A stretch of 29,793 bases of DNA from NCBI GenBank assembly GCA_029287875.1, contig JARFQH010000012.1:1-29793 (forward strand), given 5' to 3'. Position 1 is the stretch's first letter, and each line of letters starts with the position of its first letter. This DNA is from Desulfobacteraceae bacterium. GTDB lineage: Bacteria > Desulfobacterota > Desulfobacteria > Desulfobacterales > SG8-13. This document shows positions 1 through 7,435 of this stretch, piece after piece. The position numbers and the translations under genes are program-made. The notes under the pieces were generated by a model, which was not told the origin of the DNA, ran no database searches, and saw only the letters and a program-made list of their open reading frames with translations.

Positions 1-549
1 TCCCAGGTGGCCCGCCAGTGAGGCAGCTTCGGAGGTGATTCCTTCCATCATGTCTCCGTCACCACACATCACATATATGTTGTGGTCGACAATTTCCGCC
101 TCCTTGCGGTTGAAAACGGCCGCCAGGTGACGCTCGGTGACCGCCATGCCCACGGCATTCGCGAATCCCTGGCCTAGCGGGCCGGTGGTCGTCTCGACGC
201 CGGGCGTCAGCCCGAATTCAGGATGGCCGGGTGTCCTGCTGCCCATCTGGCGAAAAGATTTCATGTCATCGAGGCTCAGGCCGTAGCCGGTCAAGTAAAG
301 CAGGCTGTAGAGGAGCATCGAGGCATGGCCGCCGGAAAGGACGAAGCGATCTCTGTCGAGCCAGTCCGGGTTTTTGGGATTGTGTTTCAGGATACGGGTG
401 AACAGCACATAGGCGGCCGGAGCAAGCCCCATCGGAGCGCCGGGGTGTCCTGAATTGGCCTTCTGAATCGCATCTATCGCAAGCGTCCGTGCGGTATTGA
501 CACACAACGCGTCGATGTCCAACCGGCGCGTTTTCAGAGCTTCATCCAT
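1..549 (-). CDS. tkt: Transketolase, N-terminal part (runs off the left edge)
   Basis: Thiamine-diphosphate enzyme of the non-oxidative pentose phosphate pathway that moves two-carbon ketol units between sugar phosphates. The 183 visible codons read as the N-terminal pyrophosphate-binding domain: the conserved SGHPGAPMG segment near residue 33, a GHASMLLY segment, TGPLGQGFANAVGMA, and the ThDP/Mg motif GDGDMMEG near the window edge. The start is the ATG at 549-547. It is preceded by an AAGGAGG ribosome site at 561-567, and the other nearby ATG (545) hits a stop at once. The reading frame stays open to base 1, so the rest of the gene lies outside the window. The residues seen match classical full-length transketolase, but a separate N-terminal subunit of a split transketolase cannot be excluded without the missing sequence. 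Confidence 0.95.
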   Translation of the reverse strand, partial: MDEALKTRRLDIDALCVNTARTLAIDAIQKANSGHPGAPMGLAPAAYVLFTRILKHNPKNPDWLDRDRFVLSGGHASMLLYSLLYLTGYGLSLDDMKSFRQMGSRTPGHPEFGLTPGVETTTGPLGQGFANAVGMAVTERHLAAVFNRKEAEIVDHNIYVMCGDGDMMEGITSEAASLAGHLG

Positions 550-635
550 CTTTTAGAATCCCTCCTTCGGTGGCTAATGTCCGAACGGCTTTTATCATTC
601 AACCACCGTCCAAGGCAAGCGAATTGATGGTTATT

Positions 636-1505
636 CTACAGTGCCCGCAGGTATTCCGGCTTCAGCTTTATTCTGCCGGCCAGGGCGTCATCGATCAGTT
701 TCAGCGTGGCTTGGCGGTCCCGCGGCAGTCGGGCCCTGATCGGAAGATAGTTGGATGCATGGTTGGCGTGAAACAGACCTCGGCTCAGGTGGGTGTGCTC
801 TATCATGGTTCGCAACTCCTGCAGCATTTCCACCGGTTCGAGCATCTCGAAACGACCGGCTTCGAAATCATGGCACAGCGGTGTGCCGGGTATCAGCATG
901 AGACTGAGGGCACCGACGTATTCCGGATCGATGGCCGTTAAAACCCGTCCGGTTTCACGGGCATGGATTGCGGAGCGTTCACGGCCGGCGATGCCGAGCA
1001 GGACCGTGATCGAAATCTTCAAACCGGCGGTTCGTGCCTTGCGGCCCATATCGATCATCTGTGCGGCGGTGGCGCCCTTGTTGATTTTCTTAAGGGTAAC
1101 GTCATCCCCGGTTTCAAGGCCCATATAGGCGATTCCAAGGCCGTGCGCCTTGAGCTCCTCCAGCTCTTCGATGCGCTTCATCTTCAGGCTTTTGGCATTG
1201 GCGTAAAGTCCCACCCGCGTCACCCAGGGCAGCTGCTTCTCGATTTCTTGCAGGATGCCGAGGAGCCGATAGTGCGGAAGGATCAAAGCATCGCCGTCAC
1301 AAAGGAACACGCGGCGTTGTTGCCGGCAATACTGCGCCGCAAAGGCGATGTCGTCCATAATGACATCATCGGTTTTGATCCGGAACCGCTCTCCGCGGTA
1401 AGTTCCGCAGAAGGTACACTTGTTGCGCGAGCAACCGACAGTGACCTGTAAGAGAATGCTGTTGGCTTCGCTCGGCGGCCGGATAATATTGCCTTCGTAG
1501 TGCAT
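636..1505 (-). CDS. Radical SAM protein (COG1032-like oxidoreductase)
   Basis: A 289-residue radical SAM enzyme of unknown substrate. The cluster motif lies near residue 25 as CSRNKCTFC, with four residues between the first two cysteines instead of the usual three. I believe this spacing occurs in a subgroup whose members begin, like this one, with MHYEGNIIRPPSEA. Further on come an NAKSLK segment, a YMGLETGDD segment fitting SAM binding, and a C-terminal helical region. An open frame extends upstream to 1547. The ATG at 1505 is preferred because AAAGGAGG lies directly before it (1513-1520) and because it clears the end of the preceding gene at 1520. It is probably co-transcribed with that small gene. 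No partner names its substrate, so only the chemistry (4Fe-4S/SAM radical) can be stated. Confidence 0.88.
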   Translation of the reverse strand: MHYEGNIIRPPSEANSILLQVTVGCSRNKCTFCGTYRGERFRIKTDDVIMDDIAFAAQYCRQQRRVFLCDGDALILPHYRLLGILQEIEKQLPWVTRVGLYANAKSLKMKRIEELEELKAHGLGIAYMGLETGDDVTLKKINKGATAAQMIDMGRKARTAGLKISITVLLGIAGRERSAIHARETGRVLTAIDPEYVGALSLMLIPGTPLCHDFEAGRFEMLEPVEMLQELRTMIEHTHLSRGLFHANHASNYLPIRARLPRDRQATLKLIDDALAGRIKLKPEYLRAL

Positions 1506-1519
1506 CTGCGCGCCTCCTT

Positions 1520-1798
1520 TCAAGGCATCGTCAGGTGTGAACCGCACTCTTTCTTGACGGCGTCGTTTTTGATAAACTCATAGAAGCTTCCCGTATAGGA
1601 GCACTGGATGATCTCTCTGATCTTGCGAACAAGGTATTCGCTGGTTGCGGCCTCACCGTCGATTTTCAGGCGAAATGCCAGCAGCCGCTGTAGGTTTTTA
1701 TCCGATTTGTCCTTATCCGGTACCATCCGTATGACTCTTTGGAGCATGACTCGAAATGGACCTTCCTGATCTTCCAGGCTAATGATTTTATTTGTCAT
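1520..1798 (-). CDS. Small conserved-looking protein upstream of the radical SAM gene
   Basis: A 92-residue protein that I do not recognise. It is charged and has no signal peptide, membrane segment or cysteine motif (two isolated cysteines, about residues 66 and 85). It ends 14 bases before the radical SAM start, and the ribosome site of that gene lies in the gap, so the two are almost certainly one transcription unit. An AAGGAT site precedes the ATG at 1798. The spacing and the ribosome site are the main evidence that it is real. No function is proposed. Confidence 0.65.
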   Translation of the reverse strand: MTNKIISLEDQEGPFRVMLQRVIRMVPDKDKSDKNLQRLLAFRLKIDGEAATSEYLVRKIREIIQCSYTGSFYEFIKNDAVKKECGSHLTMP

Positions 1799-1816
1799 GG
1801 GAATATCCTTGTGGAT

Positions 1817-1963
1817 TTAAAACTTTCGCCTTCGTAACTTAATCGCTTTTTGACATTTTTCAACCAGCTGAGCTTTTCTATTATTTTGAATTCTTTGCCG
1901 TTCAAATGGCATGAATATGCTGTTGAGTTTGGAGGTTCTAAGTGTTAAATTGTGACAGGCCAT
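1817..1963 (-). CDS. Possible 48-residue basic small protein
   Basis: A short frame starting at the ATG at 1963, with an AAAAGGAT ribosome site six bases upstream, ending 18 bases before the next gene of the same strand. The product is strongly basic, with a C-terminus rich in Lys and Arg (KLRRRKF) and no recognised domain. It would be the first gene of the radical SAM operon. It lies in an AT-rich divergent region and could be a leader peptide or chance; the ribosome site and operon position are all that support it. A longer upstream extension to 2068 overlaps the opposite-strand gene and is less likely. Confidence 0.35.
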   Translation of the reverse strand: MACHNLTLRTSKLNSIFMPFERQRIQNNRKAQLVEKCQKAIKLRRRKF

Positions 1964-2011
1964 AAATAATCCTTTTCCACAAAAACCAGTGTCGAATCCG
2001 GAGGCAGGCCC

Positions 2012-2416
2012 ATGAGCGAAGAACGACCCGAGCCCTTTGAAGCGGAGACAGCGCCTGATGACAGCCATTGGGATCGGCGCATCCTTTGCAGCGACGGCAA
2101 CTGCATCGGAGTGATCGGTCCTGACGGTCGCTGCAAGGAGTGCGGGAAGCCTTATGAAGGCGAGCTTCCGGAGGGCGAATCGCGCAATTCGGAGGCATCG
2201 GCCACTTTACCGGCGGCCGATAAACCCGAAGAAAAATCAGTGGCAAATGAGTCGGCCCCGGAACCAGCGGATGATGTCCCCGACGATTCCACCTTCGATG
2301 ATAGTGATTGGGACCGGCGCGTCCTTTGCAGTGACGGTAACTGCATCGGAGTGATCGGTCCGGATGGACGCTGTACCGAGTGCGGAAAACCATACGATCC
2401 AAGCGCCCCGGAATAG
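2012..2416 (+). CDS. Twin zinc-ribbon-like repeat protein
   Basis: A 134-residue acidic protein made of two nearly identical modules joined by a roughly 50-residue low-complexity linker rich in Glu, Ala, Ser and Pro. Each module reads WDRR-I/V-LCSDGNCIGVIG followed by PDGRC-K/T-ECGKPY. It therefore has Cys-x4-Cys and Cys-x2-Cys pairs that could hold one zinc ion per module. The modules occupy about residues 19-48 and 99-128. There is no signal peptide or membrane segment. The start has GGAGG at 2000-2004. The gene stands 68 bases upstream of the c-di-AMP cyclase fusion on the same strand and may share its transcript. Zinc binding is inferred from the cysteines. I know of no assigned function for this module. 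Confidence 0.8.
   Translation: MSEERPEPFEAETAPDDSHWDRRILCSDGNCIGVIGPDGRCKECGKPYEGELPEGESRNSEASATLPAADKPEEKSVANESAPEPADDVPDDSTFDDSDWDRRVLCSDGNCIGVIGPDGRCTECGKPYDPSAPE
2067..2396 (+). repeat. Intragenic direct repeat encoding the two Cys modules
   Basis: Two copies of a segment of about 90 bases, 2067-2156 and 2307-2396, lie exactly 240 bases apart. They differ at scattered positions, mostly silent at the protein level. This points to an internal duplication kept under selection on the protein. Confidence 0.85.
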
Positions 2417-2484
2417 AGCGCTCGGGCGTGTCAGTACAGGCCGGTTTTCATCTTCACGCTTCAGCCGGGTAAGGGAGAACGTTC

Positions 2485-3699
2485 ATGATGTTGCTCGATA
2501 TTCCCGTTCCGACCTGGCGCGATATCCTCGACATCCTTTTTCTGACCATTGTTGCCTATCAGCTTTACAACTGGTTCAGAGAAACCAGTGCCTTGCGGGT
2601 CCTCATCGGCCTGGCTGTTTTGGGGGCCGTTTATTCGGTGGCCCGGTTCTGGGGTTTGTTTTTAATCACCCTGGTTTTTCAGGTCCTGTGGCAAGTACTG
2701 CTCATCCTGCTGGTGATTCTGTTTCAGTCCGAAATCAAGCAGGTCCTGGAAAAGGTGAGTCCGCTGCGCTATTTGCAGTCACGCAGGCGCGATTTCAGCG
2801 GTGTGCTCGCCGACGAGATCGCGCAGGTGGCCTTCGATCTGGCCCATAGCAAAACCGGTTCTCTTATCGTTCTGGCCCGCGATGATAATCCGTCTGAGTA
2901 CATACACTCCGGCCAGACGATAACCGCTCTTCCCGTCCCGGCGCTGATCAAAAGCATTTTCAATCACCATTCCCCCACCCATGACGGTGCGGTTCTCATC
3001 ACCGGCGGACGGTTGGCGCAGATGAGTTGCATCCTGCCGTTGTCTGAAAGGCAGGATCTGCCTGCAGAATTCGGAACCCGTCATCGAGCGGCTTTCGGTA
3101 TTTCCGAGTTGACGGACGCTGTTTGCCTGGTGGTTTCCGAAGAACGTTCGGAAGTGACCACTATCGTCAACGGACAATACACGGTGTGGCATGAACCAGA
3201 GCTTCTGGCAACACAGTTGAAGCAACTGCTCGGGATGCCCGAGCGAATAGGGCATCTGTCGCGGAATTTCTTCCTTTCTCTGCTGCGTCGGAATTGGAAA
3301 ACCAAGCTGGCTGCGTTTGTGTTGGTTGCACTGACTTGGATGATTCTGGCCAGTCAACAAAATATCAATACATCGATTACCGCTCCGGTGCGGACAGTGA
3401 AACAGCCGGCAAACCTGGTACTGGTGGCAAGCACCCCTGAAACGGTCCGCTTGAATCTCACCGGCAACCGGATGTTCGTCGATGCCTTGAGGCAACAGGA
3501 CGTCCGCGTCGAACTGGATTTGTCTTCTCTGAGCGCAGGCAAGCACATGATTCGGTTGTCACGACGTGACGTTGACCTTCCGCTGGGAATCGCCATCGAC
3601 AGTGTCGTCCCCCAGGAAGTGGCGGTAACTCTCAAGGAGGCTCCGGTCAATGCTCCGCAGAAATCGAAGCGCCCGGCTATCGAAGAGACCGTACCTTGA
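2485..3699 (+). CDS. cdaA: Diadenylate cyclase (CdaA/DacA type) fused to a YbbR (CdaR-like) domain
   Basis: Membrane enzyme predicted to make cyclic di-AMP from two ATP. Residues about 15-80 hold three membrane helices. The DAC (DisA_N) domain spans about 95-255 with the two hallmark catalytic motifs, DGA at 167-169 and RHR at 199-201. A fourth membrane helix lies at about 275-290 (KLAAFVLVALTWMILASQQN), and residues about 298-386 form one YbbR-type beta domain, normally found in the separate regulator CdaR. The length of 404 fits CdaA (about 270) plus one YbbR repeat. In Bacillus-type genomes cdaA and cdaR are adjacent separate genes; here they are one chain, so catalysis would be cytoplasmic and the YbbR domain would face the periplasm. 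The start is the ATG at 2485 (a second ATG follows at 2488) with a GGGAGA site upstream. The gene is convergent with the HU gene. Confidence 0.92.
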   Translation: MMLLDIPVPTWRDILDILFLTIVAYQLYNWFRETSALRVLIGLAVLGAVYSVARFWGLFLITLVFQVLWQVLLILLVILFQSEIKQVLEKVSPLRYLQSRRRDFSGVLADEIAQVAFDLAHSKTGSLIVLARDDNPSEYIHSGQTITALPVPALIKSIFNHHSPTHDGAVLITGGRLAQMSCILPLSERQDLPAEFGTRHRAAFGISELTDAVCLVVSEERSEVTTIVNGQYTVWHEPELLATQLKQLLGMPERIGHLSRNFFLSLLRRNWKTKLAAFVLVALTWMILASQQNINTSITAPVRTVKQPANLVLVASTPETVRLNLTGNRMFVDALRQQDVRVELDLSSLSAGKHMIRLSRRDVDLPLGIAIDSVVPQEVAVTLKEAPVNAPQKSKRPAIEETVP

Positions 3700-3726
3700 T
3701 TTCGCCGCAGGGAATGGGGAAATAAA

Positions 3727-3767
3727 AAAGGCAGCGCTCCCCTTTGCTTTGAGAAGTAACTGCCTTT
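3727..3767. terminator. Possible bidirectional hairpin between cdaA and hup
   Basis: Inverted repeat AAAGGCAG (3727-3734) and CTGCCTTT (3760-3767) between two convergent genes, with A-rich and T-containing flanks. The loop is about 25 bases and the stem only 8, so it is a weak candidate terminator for both strands. Confidence 0.35.
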
Positions 3768-3799
3768 AATTGCGGTGTCGACGCCGGTTGTCGCTTTTG

Positions 3800-4072
3800 T
3801 TATACGGCGTCTCTTAGTTTCTTTCCAGGCTTGAATTTGACGACGTTGCGGGCCTTGATTTTAAGCATTTCGCCTGTTTGCGGATTGCGGCCTTTACGGG
3901 CTTTGCGGCGCGATTTCTGGAAGGTACCAAAACCAACCAACGTTACCCTACCGTCTTTTTTCTTCAACGTTTTGGTGACGCCGTCCACGAATGAATCGAG
4001 CGCTTTGCCCGCCGCCACTTTGGAAATGTCGGCTTCCTTTGCCATCTTTTCGATCAGTTCTGCCTTTGTCAT
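3800..4072 (-). CDS. hup: HU-family DNA-binding protein
   Basis: A 90-residue histone-like nucleoid protein that bends and compacts DNA. It has the full HU fold: N-terminal helices beginning MTKAELIEKMAKEA, the signature GFGTFQKSRRKARKGRNPQT (about residues 47-66) that forms the DNA-gripping arm with the Arg-Asn-Pro tip, and the closing strand VVKFKPGKKL. The size is exactly that of HU/IHF proteins. The C-terminus and the RKGRNPQTGE arm fit HU better than the IHF subunits. A GGGGGA site precedes the ATG. A promoter-like sequence and a short hairpin lie in the upstream leader. Confidence 0.95.
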   Translation of the reverse strand: MTKAELIEKMAKEADISKVAAGKALDSFVDGVTKTLKKKDGRVTLVGFGTFQKSRRKARKGRNPQTGEMLKIKARNVVKFKPGKKLRDAV

Positions 4073-4097
4073 CTGTTTCCCCCTTTTGTTGGTTCCA

Positions 4098-4116
4098 GGT
4101 TTATGCCCTATAAACC
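4098..4116 (-). promoter_or_regulatory. Leader hairpin upstream of hup
   Basis: Perfect 7-base inverted repeat GGTTTAT / ATAAACC with a five-base loop, lying between the putative -10 and the ribosome site of hup, so it would be in the 5' untranslated RNA (or be an operator dyad). Confidence 0.35.
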
Positions 4117-4129
4117 CAATGTTTCAAGG

Positions 4130-4158
4130 AATTTACTACAATTTGAAAGCAAAGTCAA
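4130..4158 (-). promoter_or_regulatory. Sigma70-type promoter for hup
   Basis: On the minus strand TTGACT (4158-4153), a 17-base spacer and TAAATT (4135-4130). This is a good -35 with a 4/6 match at -10, placed about 60 bases before the hup start. Confidence 0.5.
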
Positions 4159-4490
4159 CATCTAAATGCCCATAAAATAAGGTTCTACGAGAAGAAATTG
4201 GTGAAAATGCGCTTTGCTGGGCTAAATAGAGGCAATCAATTGATCAAATGTGGTCGAGACAAAACTTAATAATTACGCCTCTTCCAGTTTTTATGGTCTT
4301 TTTGGTGTGTTTTTATCCTTCTGAAAGAGCCGGCGGTTGGTTCGATTGTAGCAAGCCCATTAGGTTGCGACGGTTAGCGGGCCGTATCCCATCGCATCGG
4401 TACATACACAATGAACTCCTTCGCGGCTTTCAGCCGGCAGTACCACGAACTTGAGAAGGACAGCTATGCAGATGCCGACGACCGATGTCA
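4159..4490. other. Intergenic stretch without a supported gene
   Basis: Between the hup promoter and the end of the histidine kinase gene. The left half is AT-rich. A 68-codon plus-strand frame at 4248-4454 has no ribosome site or recognisable product, and I see no RNA gene or repeat here. Confidence 0.5.
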
Positions 4491-6407
4491 TCAAGCGGCG
4501 CTTGGAACCCGACGGGGCAGTCGAATATAAAAGGTCGTTCCCAGACCGGGTAGGGAGTCGACGGTGATGCGGCCGCCATGTTTCCGGACGGTCTTGTTGG
4601 CGATAAACAGTCCCAGCCCAGTGCCCTTGCTGCCCTTGGTGGTGTAGAACATGGTGAACATATTTTTAATCTGGTTCTCATTCATTCCGCTGCCGTTGTC
4701 GATGACATCAAATTGAACATCGTTGTCTTTGCGACTGACTCGGAACGTGATCTGGTAGGTTTTGTCGGATCGATCCTCGATGCAGGCCTCCATGGCGTTT
4801 TCGAGGATATTGATCAGGGTTGAACGCACCAGGTCCGGATCGATTTCGATCTCACCGAGGTCGGGTTCGAATTCGCAGAAAAAGGTGATATTGGCTCCGC
4901 GGATTCGCTGATCAACGTTGGCCGCGACGTCGGTGGCGAATTGTTCGACATTCGTCAGTTGGATCACCAGCTTTCTTTCCTTCGTATAGAAAAGGATATT
5001 CTGGACCTGTTTGCGAACGCGCTCCACCATTAGCTTGGCCACTTCCAATCCTTCTTCAATCCGGCCGGGCTGGTCGCGGTAGAAACCGGTATCGATCAGG
5101 TAGAGACCGGCATCCAGTCCGGTGAGGCAGCCTTTCAAGTCATGTGAGATGGTGCCGATCATCATTCCAAGCGATGATAGATTGTCCTTCAGTTGCCTTA
5201 GCCGCGTTACATCGGTGAATGTGATCAGTATCTGGAAGAGCTTGCCGGCCAGGGTTTTTATCGGTGCCGTGCCGGCCATCATGTTATACTGCACACCATG
5301 ACGATCGGTCAGGACCAGTTCACCCTGGTGCGGCAATCCGTCTTTAATTGTCTGGGTGATGGGGTCTCTGAAGGCCGGGAATCTGCCGGGCCTGAGGACA
5401 TCGAAGAAATTCTGGCCGACCGGCCGGCCGAAATCTTCCTTGAAGCGACGGTTGATGGCGGTAATGCGCAAGTGGGGGTCCACCACGACGATTTGGATCG
5501 GGACCGAATCGAAGAGCAGTTGGTAACGTTGCTGGGTTGTGCGGACTTCTTCGGCCAGCCGCTCGATCTCCTTGCTGCCGGCAAAAATTTCCAGCACGAG
5601 AACCACTTCACCGTCGTCGTTGAAAATCGGGGCTGTATGAACAACCACAGGTACCTTGGCGCCGCTTTTATAACGCACCAGGGCCCGCGTTTCCATGATA
5701 TCCTCATTCCGAATGGTGCGGGCCACCGGGCAGTTTTCGCGGGTGGCCCGCTTACCGCTGTATATTTCCCAGCTGTTGCCGTGAATGCGATATCCGAGAT
5801 TGCGGATGTAGGTGGGGTTGGCCGCCAGAACCATGCAGTCCGGGCTGTGGATGGATACGAAATACGGCAACTCGTTGAAGTATTTCACGCCGCCGTGAAC
5901 ATCGTTGGCGACTTGGCCGATGAAGGCCGACATCCGGTCGACGATTTGGCGGATGGCGAGGAACCTTTCCGTGTCCACCATCTCGGCGGCTCTTTTTGCA
6001 GACAGCGTCGACAGGTTGTCCATCGTCTGCTCGAGCCGGGCTTGAAGGGACAGGACGTTTTCGGCCCGCCGCAGGGCCATGTCCAGGGCGACCGGTTGAA
6101 CCGGCCGCAGGAGAAAATCGGCAGTAGAGTTTTTTAACCCTCCTATTGCCAGATCCAGGCGCCGTTCTTTGCACAGGACGATGATCTGCACGGCCGGATT
6201 CTCGGACCTGATACTATCGATCAGTTCCTGACCACCGGGCATATCGAAGTTCACAATGGTTATGGAGGGGTGAAAGTCCCTGAAGCGGCCCATGCCTTCC
6301 AGGGCGCTTTCGGCGGAAACCGGCTCATAGTGTCCTTTCCGAACACTGGCAGTAATCGAATCCCGCTCCTGCCGATCATTGCTGACAATTAAGAGGGTTT
6401 TTTCCAT
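4491..6407 (-). CDS. Hybrid sensor histidine kinase: REC-PAS-PAS-HisKA-HATPase
   Basis: A soluble 638-residue signalling kinase with no membrane segments. Residues 1-120 form an N-terminal receiver-like domain with a candidate phosphoacceptor Asp55. The acidic pocket has only one of the usual two acids (SND, Asp11), the conserved Ser/Thr is Cys79, and the conserved Lys is Arg101, so phosphorylation is doubtful. Then come a coiled-coil-like linker, a PAS domain (about 180-285) with a conserved ENCPVARTI segment, a second PAS (about 295-405), an H-box ISHDLKG with His422, an N-box around Asn533/Asn537 (NILENAMEA), DNGSGM near 570 and GTGLGL near 595. The start is taken as the ATG at 6407, which opens directly into the receiver strand (MEKTLLIVSND). 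The extension to 6461 has no ribosome site. No adjacent response regulator is seen. Confidence 0.92.
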   Translation of the reverse strand: MEKTLLIVSNDRQERDSITASVRKGHYEPVSAESALEGMGRFRDFHPSITIVNFDMPGGQELIDSIRSENPAVQIIVLCKERRLDLAIGGLKNSTADFLLRPVQPVALDMALRRAENVLSLQARLEQTMDNLSTLSAKRAAEMVDTERFLAIRQIVDRMSAFIGQVANDVHGGVKYFNELPYFVSIHSPDCMVLAANPTYIRNLGYRIHGNSWEIYSGKRATRENCPVARTIRNEDIMETRALVRYKSGAKVPVVVHTAPIFNDDGEVVLVLEIFAGSKEIERLAEEVRTTQQRYQLLFDSVPIQIVVVDPHLRITAINRRFKEDFGRPVGQNFFDVLRPGRFPAFRDPITQTIKDGLPHQGELVLTDRHGVQYNMMAGTAPIKTLAGKLFQILITFTDVTRLRQLKDNLSSLGMMIGTISHDLKGCLTGLDAGLYLIDTGFYRDQPGRIEEGLEVAKLMVERVRKQVQNILFYTKERKLVIQLTNVEQFATDVAANVDQRIRGANITFFCEFEPDLGEIEIDPDLVRSTLINILENAMEACIEDRSDKTYQITFRVSRKDNDVQFDVIDNGSGMNENQIKNMFTMFYTTKGSKGTGLGLFIANKTVRKHGGRITVDSLPGLGTTFYIRLPRRVPSAA

Positions 6408-6706
6408 CCTTGTCTCTTCCGAACTTTGATGCGGTTTGTAAAAAAACTGATTTAATATCATTATTTAACCCGTTTTTTCAATCAATATGTACACTGCTTC
6501 GTTTCGCCGGAAAACCAATGGGGCACATGGGTGACTTACTAAACGGGGGTAGAGTTGAGTTCACTGCCGACAGAATCACTGTTTCCGGCATAGAGTGAAG
6601 GGTATCAACGCCCCGTCTGAGACACCCGAATAAAATCAAGGCTCTTTGTGGAAGGTGCATTATAGAAATTTCCAATTTTAAAATCGTAACAATTAATATT
6701 ATCGAA

Positions 6707-6735
6707 TTGACATCGCCGAAAAAACCGCATATTTA
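6707..6735 (+). promoter_or_regulatory. Promoter-like sequence driving the non-coding stretch
   Basis: TTGACA (6707-6712), a 17-base spacer, then TATTTA (6730-6735). The -35 is perfect and the -10 modest. Any transcript would run through the tRNA-like segment toward the genes at 7218 and beyond. Confidence 0.4.
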
Positions 6736-6923
6736 GGTTCGGTCTTCTATATTCAAACACCTTAACAGGACTGCAAGTATGTATCAGTATTTCGGCTTTA
6801 CCTGAGAGTTGAAGCGATCGCAAGCCGGGTGTGTTGCGCTCAGCGTCAGGCCGAAACACGGGCACGTATCTGACCGGTTCAGATTCCTCCCAAACGGTTC
6901 AGCCTGACCGACTGGATCGAGCC

Positions 6924-7016
6924 AGGGGCCACGGTGACGGGCATCCCGTGGTCTTCCAAAGCCTTCGGCCTCGTCTGATAAACGAGGAAGAGGTTCGATT
7001 CCCCTTGCCCCCTTCA
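6924..7016 (+). ncRNA. tRNA-like segment with long variable arm, possibly a degenerate tRNA-Sec
   Basis: A T-arm-like GGTTCGATTCC at 6993-7003 is preceded by a 6-base-pair hairpin CCTCGT/ACGAGG, like the long variable arm of Sec/Ser/Leu tRNAs. The last bases TGCCCCCT can pair with AGGGGCCA at 6924-6931 in 7 of 8 positions, the 8-pair acceptor length typical of tRNA-Sec. A CTTCCAAA segment lies where an anticodon loop would be, resembling the CTTCAAA loop of tRNA-Sec but with one extra base, so no TCA anticodon is formed. The D-arm region folds as CCACGG/CCGTGG instead of a normal D-stem, and no CCA end is encoded. A working tRNA is therefore not demonstrated. It may be a decayed selC copy, an atypical tRNA, or a chance likeness. 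Confidence 0.28.
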
Positions 7017-7217
7017 ATCACCAATTCACATTCGGATCAAAAACCCTGAACCACAGCGGCGTCGCAACCTTGGACCGAGCTTCATATATATAAAGGATAT
7101 GGGTCAACGATTAATCGACTATGGATTCTGCGGCATCGGGATTACGGCATTGCCCATTACCGGTATTGAAAGCTATATTTAAAATTTCGAGAAGCGCATA
7201 ACCGAGGGTTTCTATCG

Positions 7218-7427
7218 ATGGAGTTTCTATTTGTTTGTCCGGAAGAAAATCGGTTCTTCGAAAGCGCCGATTTCAGAATCGTTGACAACCGCGGCTTTAC
7301 AACCGATTCGGCCGGGAACAGAACGCTGGACGCGAAGGTGGCGCTCAACAGGCCTTGTCCATTCTGCGGTCGACTGCATGTTTTTCGGGCGATCGAGCTG
7401 CCCTGTCCCTTTGAAGGAACGACGTGA
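7218..7427 (+). CDS. Small CPFCG-containing protein
   Basis: A 69-residue protein beginning MEFLFVCPEENRFFES, with a middle stretch VDNRGFTTDSAGNRTLDA and a C-terminal CPFCGRLH...CPF segment. The cysteines (residue 7, the CPFC pair, and a final Cys) suggest a single zinc site. Its sequence feels familiar as a conserved hypothetical of Desulfobacterota, but no function is known to me. A GAGGG site precedes the ATG, and its stop overlaps the region just before the YbaK-type gene, so the two are likely translated from one mRNA. Confidence 0.7.
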   Translation: MEFLFVCPEENRFFESADFRIVDNRGFTTDSAGNRTLDAKVALNRPCPFCGRLHVFRAIELPCPFEGTT

Positions 7428-7435
7428 GGGCGTCC

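Larger units (their letters stand above)
6408..7217. other. Long non-coding stretch upstream of the selenium cluster
   Basis: About 800 bases with no credible gene on either strand: the frames present lack ribosome sites and recognisable products. It contains a promoter-like sequence at 6707-6735 (plus), a 7-base inverted repeat GTCAGGC 6845-6851 / GCCTGAC 6902-6908, and the tRNA-like segment at 6924-7016. It may hold an RNA gene. Confidence 0.5.
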
